From the NCBI GenBank assembly GCA_014621425.1, contig JAANBB010000219.1, positions 1 to 64,000 on the forward strand: a DNA stretch of 64,000 nucleotides, written 5' to 3'. The DNA comes from Cylindrodendrum hubeiense (lineage: Eukaryota; Ascomycota; Sordariomycetes; Hypocreales; Nectriaceae). A model generated the notes under the pieces. It was not told the DNA's origin and did no database searches. It was given only the letters and a program-made list of their open reading frames with translations. Shown here one piece after another: positions 46,801-59,799 of this stretch. How positions within the stretch are numbered: position 1 is the first letter of the stretch; every line of letters starts with the position of its first letter. The translations under genes and the position numbers were made by a program.

Positions 46801-49359
46801 CGACTTTGTAATTCTCGTCCTTGTGAGTGCGGAAATGCAAACAGTCTAACATTGTTGTCAACAAGACAATCATGCGAAGGGATGATCTTTTGGGGAATAT
46901 AAATTGCTAATGACAAGCGATCGTGTGGGCGAAAAACAATAAGCTTCTTGTGGAAGAGTTCGAGGTATTTGGAACAAGACTCGAGGAATGTGGCGAGTCG
47001 ATCGTGATCGGAAGAGTACACTCGCTTCCAATGCATTCCTGGATAGTTGAGATTGAAATGTTTCAGCTCTGCTTCTGTGACCAAGTTTGAAGAACAGAGA
47101 GCATTGAGAACAAGGCTAGGGAAAAATTCAGCTGGAGGAATCTGTGCCAGAATCCAAGACTTCTCCTCGGCTGTGAAAACGTTGAAATCAAAGACGTGAA
47201 TGAGAGCTAGAAATGAATTTGATGTCACCCTGCACCACTTGACAGCCAGTTTGATCAAATCAAACTCCGAAATTGCAACGTCATCTCTGCAAAGAAACAC
47301 CTCGATCCCATCAAAAGTGTAGTTCTCGATGGTGTCTTTCATCCCTTTCATCCCTTTCATAGTATCAATCGTGCTTTTGGCTTTGTCGTGCAATTCGTCG
47401 AGGATAAATGGTGAAAGATCCTGGTCTCTAATAGGAGGTTGCTCAAATTTACCAATCATACCATCCTTTATTTGATGTCCGTCGAGGCATTGAGAGTACA
47501 ATCTGTTCAATTGCTGACACTCGGGACTCATTGCACCTTTCGCCTTTGCCCATTTCAAGTGAAGCGACGTAACTCGGCCAGCTAACTTGAGTTGGAACTT
47601 GGCAAAGTACACCAAACGGTCGTCATCTGTGATGTGTCTGAAACTGGGAGACTCTATGACCCCTGGATAGTGAGCTGCTTGTGACATGGTTGAGGGAATA
47701 ATGTCGGGATCCCAAGAGACGAAAACTGCCGCATGCATTAGCAATTGCACACTTGCTCCACATTCTTAACTGATATGGGTTTTATCCCTATTTAAATTCT
47801 GAAGTTGTTGCTTGTTGGTTCGTGGTAGCTGAAAAGGTCGTGGAAAGAATTCATATAAGCAACCTTGACTTACAGGTATCGCCGTCTAGATCTCCCCCAG
47901 ACATTAAGTCTGCCGCCGGTCGTTTCCCTTTGGTGGGAAATACAATGCAATCGAATAGATGTTCCAGTTCCGGTTTCTCAACGACCTCAAACTTTTGCAG
48001 ATCTCCAGGATGCAGGCATGGGTTTCTTGTCACCAACACCTGCATCCCCTTCAGCGCATAGGGTTGGCCATTTCCCTCCATCGTGACTTTAAGAGCACAT
48101 TGTCCCTCCTCTAAAACGCCCCATGCGTCGCAAACCCCAAACATGAGTCTAGAGTTAGGGATAAAAATACGGCATTTCTGTTCACGGTTGTTCCTTCCTT
48201 TCATGTGCTCCGTCTTGACGAGCTGGCGAATTTTCGATCGAACAGAGCTGAGAGAGTTGATGATGACCTTTTCAGCCAGTTCTGGCTCATCGAGAGAGCA
48301 GAGATACTTAAAGGCCGCCAAAGGCTCTTTGTCCACTGTATCTAGAAAGTTGAGATGTTCTTGTTGCTTCTTGAGGAGAATGTTGCTGCTGATTCCGAGT
48401 GCATGAAGCAGCATGATAATTTGATCGTTGAGATATCCAAACTTGTAAGGCTAAGCTTTTCAGTACGATGCCTTGGAGATAAGAAGGTCGGTATGGGGAA
48501 TTACCTTGGAGTATTCAACGACAGCGAAGGAGGCGTCTTTCCCACCAGTAAACTTTTTCATCGACTCCCTCATTTTAAGTGAAGGCTTTGGCCCCTTCAT
48601 TCTTGGGTCTACTGTTACCACGCCTTTGTACCCGAGATACCTGATCTGAAATACTGCCGGGGTGTATCTCCGATTTCGAAACGCAACCCCGAGTTGTCTC
48701 GCCACGTCTCGAGCGAGGACAGGGGCAATTAGACCACAGCCATCCGTGAAGACATGACCTTGACGTTTGACATCAGGTATATCTTTAACCATATCCGAGC
48801 TGATATTCATAGCTACATCGGCAGCCGAGAAAAGAAGTCCAATTCGCTTTGCCTTTTTCGTGACGTTCTTGATCTTAGTGAAGTCACCCATTGACTCCAA
48901 CTTCATCGAGATGCTTTGCTTAGATCCTGCGTAGAGAAAGCATGTTCGAGATTTCAGTTGACTGTTGCTGTGGCCGTAGAAGTTGTATTGCACTCCATCA
49001 ATATCGATTCCAGCACGAAGAAATCGAATCATATACTCGGAGCGCTCCTGGTTGGTATTTGGCTGTGGGCCTCCGTTGGCATCAGTACCCGCACTTGAGC
49101 GACGAAGAGGCCCGAATTCGGAGAATGAGACGAGTAGAAATTGATCCAGAGGATCACTGATCGCACGGCAGCTTGGAGCAGGCTCGATTCGGAGCAAAAG
49201 GCGATGTCGATTACCCTTGGTCACAAGAGTGATCATTTTGATGAAGCGTGCGCTGTTCAGTGACTTGGAGCTGGGGAGACTTGGCACCGAGAATTCCCAT
49301 TCTTTGTCGCCAACGAGTATCCTGTTGCTGAGCTCATGTTCGAATTTGAGGTTTGCCAT
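43864..49359 (-). CDS. RNA-dependent RNA polymerase fused to SF1 helicase
   Basis: Five exons, 49359-48505, 48450-47874, 47725-46515, 46460-45012 and 44955-43864, give 1727 aa with all phases consistent and GT-AG introns. Residues about 130-560 are the core of a cellular (QDE-1/SAD-1 type) RdRP: DGCGLIAPVLARDVA, RYLGYKGVVTVDPR, KFGYLNDQIIMLLHALG and the catalytic DLDGD (472-476), then FFVSWDPDIIPS. The second half is an SF1 helicase of the SAD-3/ZNFX1 type: Walker A PPGTGKSQT (about 1303), GDHMQLRP, DTQYRMNPSIC and TSARLGLIVVGN. Motif II, normally DEASQ, reads FGASQ (about 1428), and motifs V (TIHDFQDRVVDIVIF) and VI are atypical. The short intron at 46461-46514 joins the halves in frame. Expected role: RNA silencing or meiotic silencing, making double-stranded RNA from aberrant transcripts (family inference). 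Confidence 0.87.
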
Positions 49360-49776
49360 CGTGTGAGATATCCCAATGAGCAGGGATAGTACCAATTAAT
49401 GGTCTGGTCTAGGCACAGTGCTTTCTTTTGAGTAAGTGAATGTTTGTCGTGTGTTCTGCGTGTTTCTATCTTCTTGACTGCTGAAACTAATAAATATTAA
49501 CGAGACTGTAGCTTACATACAGTAACAATAGGCTGAGCACAGTGTCCCATCTCATCATGAAGTGCATTGTTGTCTGTACACGCAGCTTGCCAGTACAGTG
49601 CAGGTATTCATGAACACTGTCACATCTTACGTTACGACGTAGTGACGCCATCTTGGAGGCCCACCACGAGGGGAAATGTGCAGAAAGATACGTTGAAGGC
49701 TGCCTAATAATCATCTAGTCATTTAAGAGAGTACCATTGTCTAAGTGTTGTTGGTAGCGTTTTGTCACTATAGACG
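49360..49776. promoter_or_regulatory. Divergent promoter of RdRP-helicase and P-loop genes
   Basis: 417 bp between the two start codons, transcribed away from each other. No individual site can be named from the sequence. Confidence 0.5.
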
Positions 49777-50445
49777 ATGCTCAAGCTCATCAACGCCATG
49801 CCACCAACGAATGTGTACGTCGTCGGTGCTCAGTGCACCGGCAAAACAACCCTGGTCAACGCCTTGGAATGCTCTTTTGAACCAACTCCAGATGTCTCGC
49901 CTCCTGCGATTGTCAAAGAAGTCGCACGCTCTGTCCTGAAGATACACAACTTTACAGCACTCGACATCACATCGTCACCTGATCGCTGTTTGGCGCTGCA
50001 GAACCTTATTTTGGATGCCCAACGAGACGCGGAGAGACATGCCCTGCAAGACGACCAGTGGATCATCTCGGACCGCTCTGGACTAGACCCGATTGTGTAC
50101 GCGCGACGTTATATAGGGCATGGAGCGGCAGAAGCCATGATGGCAAGTGCTGCTTGGCGAGAGCTACGTTCGCGGATGTCTACGTCGTTGATCGTGGTAT
50201 GCGAGGCCGGCGCCGACTGGCTTGTAGACGATGGCGTGAGGCTTATGCCCCAGGACAGGGACGACTGGGTTGACTTTCACCGCGAATTCTGCCAAGTCCT
50301 GGAGCAAGTAGGCTTGCACTACGAGGTTATCCCATGTGCCATTGCAGGGATTGACGAGAGGACGGCCTTTGTGTGGTCCAGGTGGAGAGCTGCAGCGCAG
50401 CGTGATAACCATGGACCGATGTTGGAGGCCAATGGGTGCAGCTAG
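49777..50445 (+). CDS. P-loop ATPase/kinase-like protein (AAA_28/NadR type)
   Basis: A single exon gives 222 aa. The P-loop GAQCTGKTTLVNAL is at residues about 18-31, followed by IVKEVARSVL and DRCLALQNLILDAQRDAE. WIISDRSGLDPIVYARRY, the DRSxxDPxxYA signature of the AAA_28 family that includes the kinase domain of NadR, comes next. C-terminal to it are LIVVCEAGADWLVDDGVRLM and an Arg-rich lid. These proteins are predicted small-molecule or nucleotide kinases; in fungi the substrate is unknown. The start at 49777 was chosen because the next ATG is close to the P-loop. Confidence 0.82.
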   Translation: MLKLINAMPPTNVYVVGAQCTGKTTLVNALECSFEPTPDVSPPAIVKEVARSVLKIHNFTALDITSSPDRCLALQNLILDAQRDAERHALQDDQWIISDRSGLDPIVYARRYIGHGAAEAMMASAAWRELRSRMSTSLIVVCEAGADWLVDDGVRLMPQDRDDWVDFHREFCQVLEQVGLHYEVIPCAIAGIDERTAFVWSRWRAAAQRDNHGPMLEANGCS

Positions 50446-51633
50446 CTGCCAACATCACGTTATATATTTGCTAGCCTGCATCAAACAGGTCAAAGCATCT
50501 GAAGATATTTATCAGTATCCCTGTGCGGAGCCCTCCTTTTCGCGGGCTTTATTATGCCCGCGCAAGTGCAATCCCTGACAAAGTAAAAGGTGCGTGTTTT
50601 CGGCGAGCCAATGAAAGGGGCCGAACCGAGGCACCTGATACTTTGGCAGGCGAGCATTGGCAAAGCCGCAAAGCCTCGGTCAGTGCCCCCCCGGTGAATC
50701 AAGCCCGATTATCGTGATGGTGTTCTCACCGGCATTTGAAGTCCGGGGGGTCGGCGGCGGCATTGGTTGCCCTGTGGAGGACCAGTTCCGTGGCGCCCGA
50801 GATCCAAGAAAAATCTATCGGGTTGACCCGTCGGGACGAGATATAGTGCCGGTAGTTCTCTGCCGATGTGTTGGTGTGAGGATTCTCTGTGACGCGGTGA
50901 ATCTCAGGCAGCTCAACTTCATCCTGGGCAAGCTTGTGGGCAGATGTGTGCAGAAATCGAGCGTCAAACGGTGAGGCGGCCAGGTGTACAGGGCACTAAG
51001 CGCCGCAGTGGGCTGCCGGCTGGGCCCCAGCGGTCTGCCACAGGTGTCACACCTCTGGAAAAGCATTTACAACAGCAAGGACGGGGCGCACCTTCACCGA
51101 GAACCCGTGATTAGCCGCAAGTGAGAGAGGGCTCAGAGGGCGCAGAGGGCGAGGGCCACGGTTGGCCCTCTACAAAGCCTGCAAAGACCTGCAGCGGCCA
51201 TGCAGAGACCCTCTAAAGCCCCTCTAAAAGGCCTCTAATACGTAAAGACCCTCCCAGATGGTCCGCTGAGTGGCCCTCAGGCGCCGAGGCGTGGCCGAGA
51301 CGGGCAAGCAGCTGCAGTAGGTTCCAGCGACTATCCAGACGGCAACGGTCGGAACAATAGTACCCGGCTGCCGACTCTCGGCACAACGTTCTCCGTGACC
51401 TTCCGTAGCGCAAGGGCACTCCAGGGCATCCCTTTTGGGTAAGGCTTGGCACGGGACAATCTTGGTACGAACCTCCCGAAGCTCCTGGGTGTCATCGACG
51501 TTTTCCCTTCTACTTGCAAGCTACTTTGGCCCAACACATCCTCTACTCCACGCTGCCCCTTTGAGCTTCAAGATCTGTCCTCGATCCTGAAGTGTCCCTA
51601 CTCACTTAATCCTTCCTCCTCCTCACAGCCACC
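50446..51633. other. Intergenic, upstream of succinyl-CoA ligase
   Basis: GC-rich section near 50680-51060; around 51120-51250 purine/pyrimidine-biased short repeats (AGAGGGC and CCTCTAAA) occur. No coding model could be supported. The last 60 bp before the ATG are pyrimidine-rich (CCTTCCTCCTCCTCACAG), common in fungal housekeeping promoters. Confidence 0.5.
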
Positions 51634-52884
<1,251 letters not shown>

Positions 52885-53621
52885 CTCAATCAGTTTCCTT
52901 GATGTTTTGACTCGTCCGTTGGACAGTCCGGCGGGGGAGGGAGAGACAACGCTCGGGATCGAGTGAGCTTAGTATAGTCCGGTCAGACGCTCAGGACTGC
53001 TCATGGTGGGCTGGTTGCATTTGTTCCATGATTTCCGTACGTAACCTGATAGAGCACGGATTGGTCTGGCTGGCGCGGACGCTGGATTGTGTAACGCCAA
53101 TTATTTTGGGCGCGTGTATATCCACGTATACGCCATACAAGGTCTTATTTAAACTACTGTGAGCGGGTTTGGCCCATAGAGTGGAATGAAAAAGAGAGGC
53201 GTCAAAAGTACCCTTATACAACAAGAGCTCCCAACTATGTCACTGTGTGTTTGTGCACTTTGCAGTCCACAACGCTCATCTGATTCTTCTAGAAAGATGT
53301 GGGATATCCGTTAAAACGCCGAATTGCAAAATGTGCCCCTTCCTAGAAAGGAATTCATTCATCATCTCATGCACAACCCAGCCAGTGTCCATCCTCCTTT
53401 GCCTGCCATTCCTTGGGATCAAGGTCCCCTTGCAAACCGGGCTAGATGTACAGTTGGTAGCCACCAAGGTTCCCAAAAGCCCTGTCTAGTGTGCAAAATA
53501 AAACTCCCCGTTCCATGCATACGGTTCCATGTCCTAGCAGGATCGAAGCCCTGCTCTCCCGTTGCTGTTTCCCGTTGCTCGTGCGTTAGCTGTAGCTTGT
53601 ATTGTGTGTTGGTTTCAGCGC
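52885..53621. other. Convergent 3' flanks of LSC1 and UBC1
   Basis: No gene seen; short frames at 53247-53650 show no family. Confidence 0.5.
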
Positions 53622-54511
53622 TTATGGCTCGCCGAGGAGACGGGCAGTGATGTCTCCCATATATGCCTCCTCAAGCTCGTAGTCCTGACCGCCGTTACGA
53701 TCGATACCGACGGAAACGAAGGCTTCTACGACAGCCTCGACATCGAATCCCATGTTGACGAAACGGTCGACGAGGTCTCTGTTGTATCCCATATATCTGA
53801 TATTCCGCCACCTACGTCAGCCAACTGTAGAGCCCAATACAACAGAGAGCACATCAAGAGATCAAAGGAATGGCACTCGAGTCCATGTCTGCAGGAAACA
53901 TACCTGTTATCATCGTTGGCTGCGCCGGCTACCTTGCCATCCTTCTTCCATTTACTGGTGTCGAGAGGGTTTTGCGGAGCACCGGCGTGCTTCACAGCCC
54001 ACTCGTGAGCCCTGAGAGCGAAACCCTCCGGGTTATCAAGCATCATTTTGGCAACCTCGGCATCCTGAGGGTCCTTGGGGTTGGGGAACTCGAGGAGCAT
54101 GCGGAGGGAGAGGAGTGCCGTCTTGATGGTCTGGACGGGAGACCAGCCGGAGCCGAGGGTATCGAGACAGATGGCGCCCTAGTTACGCAGTTCGGTCAGT
54201 CACCAGCCAAGAAGGCACATCTCCATCTCACGGGAGAGGCAGAAGCGGGGGTGAGGTACAGTTTGGCTGCTGACGTTGGGATGCCAGATCTTGGTGTCGA
54301 ATTTTATCGTCGGGGACTTGAAGGGGTACGAGGGAGGGATCTGGATGTCGACCTGGAACGAGCCGCCGGCGTAGGGCGTATCCGGGGGGGCAGGAAATGA
54401 GCCCTTGAGGTGCGTGATATCGTCCCCGACGGTCGTGGCATACACGCCCGAGTTATCGCGGTCTGCCCGGATGTCGGCAAGCTCCTTCGCCAGACGACGT
54501 TCTCGACTCAT
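53622..54511 (-). CDS. UBC1: Ubiquitin-conjugating enzyme E2 with C-terminal UBA domain
   Basis: Three exons, 54511-54260, 54178-53904 and 53778-53622, give 227 aa. The UBC fold starts RERRLAKELADI and has FQVDIQIPPSYPFKSP, then IWHPNVSSQTGAICLDTL with the catalytic Cys at residue 88. The C-terminal UBA domain is encoded by exon 3 (LVDRFVNMGFDVEAVVEAF). This E2-plus-UBA layout is that of yeast Ubc1 and human UBE2K (E2-25K), which build Lys48-linked chains for proteasomal degradation. The junction between exons 1 and 2 falls four residues before the catalytic Cys. Confidence 0.95.
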
Positions 54512-56099
54512 GTTGACGTCGGTTATTCGGGATCGTTGACCGGCTGTAGTGGGGGAGGGAGTGCGGGGTGCTGGTTTTGGGTTGGGGAATGGTCAGGAGG
54601 GCAGGATATCGATGTTGGAGGTCTGTTGACTCTGTAGCAGCTGGTGGATAGACCGGGCTGTGTGGTGATTAGGAGTTGGCGGAGGGGAGGAGGGAAGGAA
54701 ATGGATGCTTTCGGCGGTAGTGGTAAGCTTTAGTTTGTGTCGAGGCGTCAAAGGGTGGCATGGATTAGATGCAGCCAGGCGCGAATGGGTGGTGATTGGC
54801 GGTGGCACAGGCTGCTCGTTAGGCTCTGACGCTCACTGTCCAGAGGCCGATGGAGGGGTCCTGGTGCCCGCCGCCGCCTACAGCGTCACCACTTCAGTGC
54901 CTTTGACTGGGGAACCGGCCAGGCTGTAACCCTCCAACTCGCACATCCCGGCGGCTGATGCACCTGGAAGGGCGCTAACGTCTAGCGTGCTGCGGGGGCG
55001 AACAACGTCCAGCTGGTCGGCGCGCCGCTGTCCTGTCACCAGGGATTGGGCGAGCTCACACGACTCGCCGACGAGGGATGCCACGAGCAGAGCCGCCACA
55101 CGGGTTCTCTCCGGAGCGACTACGCCGCACGCCTTCTGCAACCTCGACGGACAGAGGTTTGCGCAGGTGGATGGAGGGTGTGCTTCGGGAACAGGCCGCG
55201 GTGCTATGAGCTGGTGATGACGAATGGGTTTGGAGGCCCATCTGCCGGCTGTAAGGCGATCTGCGGACCGGGCTGCTTACTGATGATGCAGGGCACTCTG
55301 CGCTGAGCTCACCGGTCGAAGCCTCGCCGGATGCTTTGCCCGAGTCACTGCAATTTGCAATTGCAGTTTGGAATCTGAGGCTGGGTACCTAGCTAGGCTG
55401 ACAGCTGGAAAACATGCGTGATTGCCCTAGCACATGCTACTCGAGTACAAGCTAGTCACTGACATCTATTCACTGACACCCACTCAGAAAGACGATGCTG
55501 GAGCTTGATGCAGGACACCTCCATAAGGACCAGAAAGCTTAGCATTATCAGTAACATCACCAATGAAATGTTTTTCTCTTTTGCCATCAAAATTCTCCCC
55601 ACAAGCTGTTGAATGTCCACATTGTTACATGCTTTTAGTAGAAGTTCCGGATTTGGCAATGAGTCGAGGCTGATGTTGGATGTGGCTTGGGAGCTGGTGT
55701 TATCATCAAGACGTCAAATTCCCATTTCATCATCCAACCCACTGTTAAATTACAAAGAAACTCGGAATCTCATTTTTAATCATGATCGTTATTTTCCAAG
55801 ACATCATTAGGTTGTAGGAGCTTGTCCATCCATTGCCGCTGGTTTCAAGTTGCGAACGGACGTGTCACGTGCATCAATAGGCTGGTCAAGCACGTGACCA
55901 GCCAGGGAGCTGTCGTGTTTCCCTGGCGCCTGATTACGCTGCCTCGCTTCCATCATCACTAAGCTGGCCTGCACTCAACCACGTCCTTCTATCAACACCC
56001 AGCCACACTTCACCACCACCACCCAACTGTATCCGACCACAAACCGTCGCTTCATCCAGAACTCGCACAACCTAAGCTCCTAGAGCTTGGCCAGACAAG
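54512..56099. other. 1.6-kb divergent upstream region of UBC1 and RPT2
   Basis: GC-rich between about 54800 and 55310, then more AT-rich. No gene model could be supported; a 67-codon frame at 55456-55659 (minus) has a hydrophobic stretch but no family. Confidence 0.5.
55866..55896. promoter_or_regulatory. Two CACGTG (E-box) hexamers upstream of RPT2
   Basis: CACGTG at 55866-55871 and 55891-55896, spaced 25 bp, about 205-235 bp before the RPT2 start. Such hexamers bind bHLH factors. Whether they act here is inference. Confidence 0.4.
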
Positions 56100-57627
56100 A
56101 TGGTAAGCTTCCTGGCTGAATGCGGACTACCACAGTTGTTGACATCAGCTCTCTAGGGTCAAGGACAATCTGGCATGGGGGGAGATGGGAGAGAGGACAA
56201 GGACAAGAAGGCAAGCGAATTGCGCCCCTAACCCACAGAACCAGCATCCTAACCCCTACAATAGAAGGATAAGCCCAAGTACGAGCCCCCGCCTAGACCT
56301 ACGACCCGCGTCGGTCGCAAGAAGAGAAAGGCTGGCGGTACCAGCGCCGCAGCCAAGCTCCCCGCCGTTTTCCCTACCAGTCGATGCAAGCTCCGCCTCC
56401 TTCGAATGCAGCGAATCCACGATCACCTTTTGCTTGAGGAGGAGTACGTCGAGAACCAGGAGCGCCTACGCAAGGCCAAGGCCGCAAAGGAGGGTGCTGT
56501 GGCTGGCCCCGAGGCCGATGCCGACCGGTTAGCCGACGAGCGTGGCCGTGTCGACGACATGCGTGGAAGCCCCATGGGAGTTGGAACTTTAGAGGAGCTG
56601 ATTGATGATGACCATGCCATCGTCAGCAGCACGACAGGCCCCGAGTACTACGTCAGCATCATGAGCTTCGTCGACAAGGACCTCCTCGAGCCCGGTGCCA
56701 GTGTCTTGTTGCACCACAAGAGCGTCAGCATTGTTGGTGTGTTGACGGATGATGCCGATCCTATCGTCAGCGTCATGAAGCTCGACAAGGCGCCCACGGA
56801 GTCATATGCCGATATTGGTGGTCTGGAACAACAGATTCAAGAGGTCAGGGAGTCAGTGGAGCTGCCACTTCTCCACCCTGAGCTATACGAAGAGATGGGT
56901 ATCAAGCCCCCGAAGGGTGTCATTCTCTACGGTGCCCCCGGAACCGGAAAGACGCTGCTAGCCAAGGCCGTCGCCAACCAAACTTCTGCCACTTTCCTGC
57001 GTATTGTGGGCAGTGAGTTGATTCAGAAGTACCTCGGTGACGGACCCCGACTGGTGCGACAGCTCTTCCAGGTACGCCATCCCGATACACTTGTCACAGA
57101 CGTGCACTAACAATCTCTAGGTTGCCGGTGAAAACGCACCTTCCATCGTCTTCATTGACGAAATCGATGCCATCGGTACGAAGCGATACGATTCCACCTC
57201 AGGCGGTGAGCGAGAAGTCCAGCGAACTATGCTGGAGCTTCTGAACCAGCTCGACGGTTTCGACGACCGAGGCGACGTCAAGGTTATTATGGCCACCAAC
57301 AAGATCGAGACTCTCGACCCCGCCCTGATCCGACCCGGACGTATCGACCGAAAGATCCTGTTCGAGAACCCCGACCAGATGACGAAGCGAAAGATCTTTA
57401 CTCTGCACACATCCAAGATGAGCCTGAACGAGGATGTCGAGCTTGAGGAATTCATCTCGCAGAAGGACGACCTCTCGGGTGCCGACATCAAGGCCATCTG
57501 CTCTGAGGCCGGTCTGTTGGCTCTCCGAGAGCGCCGCATGCGGGTACAGATGGCTGATTTCCGATCGGCGCGCGAGAGAGTGCTCCGTACGAAACAGGAG
57601 GGCGAGCCGGAGGGTCTGTATTTGTAA
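56100..57627 (+). CDS. RPT2: 26S proteasome regulatory ATPase Rpt2
   Basis: Four exons, 56100-56102, 56157-56210, 56265-57071 and 57121-57627, give 456 aa. Exon 1 holds only the start ATG; the next residues GQGQSG form the conserved N-myristoylation site of Rpt2. Intron 2 has a GC donor (AAG|GCAAGC). The domain order is coiled coil ([20 protein letters not shown]), OB region, then AAA domain with [20 protein letters not shown] and [15 protein letters not shown]. The C-terminus LYL is the HbYX motif that opens the 20S gate. Rpt2 unfolds substrates in the 19S base. Head-to-head with UBC1, so two ubiquitin-system genes share a 1.6-kb upstream region. Confidence 0.95.
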
Positions 57628-58140
57628 TGTATCACCGTGTACTGGTTGGCGAGATAGACGAGGGAGGCTCGGCCTCATAATGAGGAATAGAATACTGCGG
57701 AAGGCTGGATTGGTATTCACTTACCTGCTCCCGAATCGAACGTGATACCATGCCAAGAAATACTTCCTTCAAACTTGCACCCATTTCGGGAACCGTACCA
57801 GGAATCCTGTGGTTGTACTTCAGCGCGAAGGGAGAAACACAATGATAAAGAGAATATAGAGTCGTAATTATTCTGCCGTCATCACCCATTATTTTAGAAG
57901 AGAACCGTCAAACCCATTCCTAGGATCCCATCCGTTTGATCAATCCGTAATGTAGCCAGCCAAACCTGGCTGAATGAAAACCGTCAAGACTCCCTGGGTA
58001 TCCCATGCCATCAGCGGTGGTCGTAATCATCGAAGTGAAGCCCATTCCGTACATATCCTCCAAACCATCCCGCCCAGCCGTTCCCAACATATCTCAACGC
58101 TCATGATATGCTAGCTACCAGTTCGCACCACCAATGCCCC
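57628..58140. other. Convergent 3' flanks of RPT2 and the promethin-type gene
   Basis: No gene seen. Confidence 0.5.
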
Positions 58141-58641
58141 TTACTTCTTCACGGCGGCTACAATTTTGTCCTCGTAGGTCCCAATAGGAGCGTGGTTGTA
58201 CAGCCACCGGGCGACGAGGAAGCTTCCAACGGCCCAGGCCCAAATGAGGACGGCGACGGAGGACGTGAGGAGCAGCGCTGGCATGAGGACCATGAAGGCG
58301 ACGCCGATCCAGAAGAGGGCGAAGACGAGAGCGGCGCCGAGCGAAAAGGCGACGGTGGAGAGGGAGAAGGTGGCGAAGAGGAGGACGGGGAGGAACGAGA
58401 ACAGAAGCTGCGCGACGAGGAAAGACTAGAAATGGTGTTAGTGTTGGGATGTGGCTCCGGGTGGGATTGAAGGGAGGCATACGAAGAGGATAGGCCTGGC
58501 CGAGGCGAACTCGGCGCTGCTATCGTAGGCGCGCTGGCGTGTGGACGGCGACACGACAAGGTCGAGGGAGCTCTGGGCGTACGACAGCAGCCCAGAGGCC
58601 TTCTTGTCGACGTGGACGTGGTTTGTCGTTGCGGCCGACAT
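58141..58641 (-). CDS. Promethin/LDO-type lipid-droplet membrane protein
   Basis: Two exons, 58641-58483 and 58425-58141, give 147 aa (intron GTATGC...TTCTAG, phase 0). The N-terminal third is soluble (VHVDKKASGLLSYAQSSLDL), followed by nearly continuous hydrophobic helices (FLVAQLLFSFLPVLLF; LGAALVFALFWIGVAFMVLM; VAVLIWAWAVGSFLVARWLY) and a short Lys-rich tail. This matches the promethin family (LDAF1 in animals; Ldo16/Osw5 in yeast), ER and lipid-droplet hairpin proteins that work with seipin in droplet formation. Confidence 0.8.
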
Positions 58642-59799
58642 TGCGAATGGTGGTGGGATGGAGCTATAGCGGAGCTCTCGGGATAGCAGCTAAACAACTT
58701 AGGTTGCGGGTAGCTAAGCTCTGGAGGGTGTAGAGCGTGGCGGGAGGCTAAATGCTGCAAGAGGATTCGATCGGGGAATGATGCGACGGCTTTGGATGGG
58801 TTGCGGGAGGTTGCTGGAGGTTGCGTGAGGGGCGTTGCAGGGTGTACTTGTGCTGACGGGCGGAGGGGGACGTCATGATGCCGTAGAGGGAAGCTCGCGG
58901 GTCAGTGACGTGACGCGTCGCACGCACATGCCTGTCGCAGTCGGTGCAGCGACAGCGCCCCCACACGGCGCCAGTATAAGTCAATCATCCTCCCGGAAAC
59001 AGTCAATTCCTCGCAGTACTTACAGGCGGATTTTCATTTATGACCAATGGAGATGGAGTCTTTCTTCTCTCGATTATCCCTCGTCCGCACCCCAGCTGCT
59101 TGTTCGCTACCCACAGTGGATTCCGGAGCAGATCTGGCATTCGGCTGGTGTCGCGAGATTGGCGAGCGAGTCCAGCGGGATGCAATTAGTCTGAATACAA
59201 ACCAAACACTTTACCAACGGTCTATCCCATCATAAAAGTTGAGTGATATAGTATCCTTGCTTTTATTACGTTTTATAAACATACTACAACTCAGTGCTGA
59301 CTATCAAGATTGAAGTGACAACAATTAGCCTGGGTACGCTGAAGCGATGTCGGGTCACCATGTTAATGACCCTCATGACAATCAATGAGCCCATGTCATA
59401 ACGCCTGATGTCATTAGTACCAACAAGGATTCAATCTATTCTTCCCCAACACCCTTGTTCGTTCTTTATGCTGACTTCGCCTTTCAGGCCCATTATGTTG
59501 GCTAGTGACAAACGTAGGTCGGAATTCTTTGTTCATCCTCGAACGAGCTGACCTTCCGGTTGGGTGAGAACAGCCATAGATGCCATTGAAAAGTCCTATC
59601 CTTCGTCGCAAACGACATGTAGTCCGTGATACTCTGGTATTAATTGGGATTTAATTATCAATGAGCCACGTTTGTCCTAGTCCTGCGTCATGCTCTGGTT
59701 TGCTTCGTCAACCTCGCTATAAACTTGCTATAACCTCAAGACTCCCACGAAAGAAGCCGTCCTTCTTCATGCTACTCAGGGTAGTTCCATAAATTCAGA
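58642..59799. other. Intergenic, no gene seen
   Basis: Contains a CRE-like TGACGTGACG at about 58906-58915, upstream of the promethin-type gene. Otherwise no feature. Confidence 0.45.

Noticed and set aside
55456..55659. 67-codon frame with a hydrophobic segment
   Set aside because: No family, no upstream start context, and located in a promoter-like region; likely chance.
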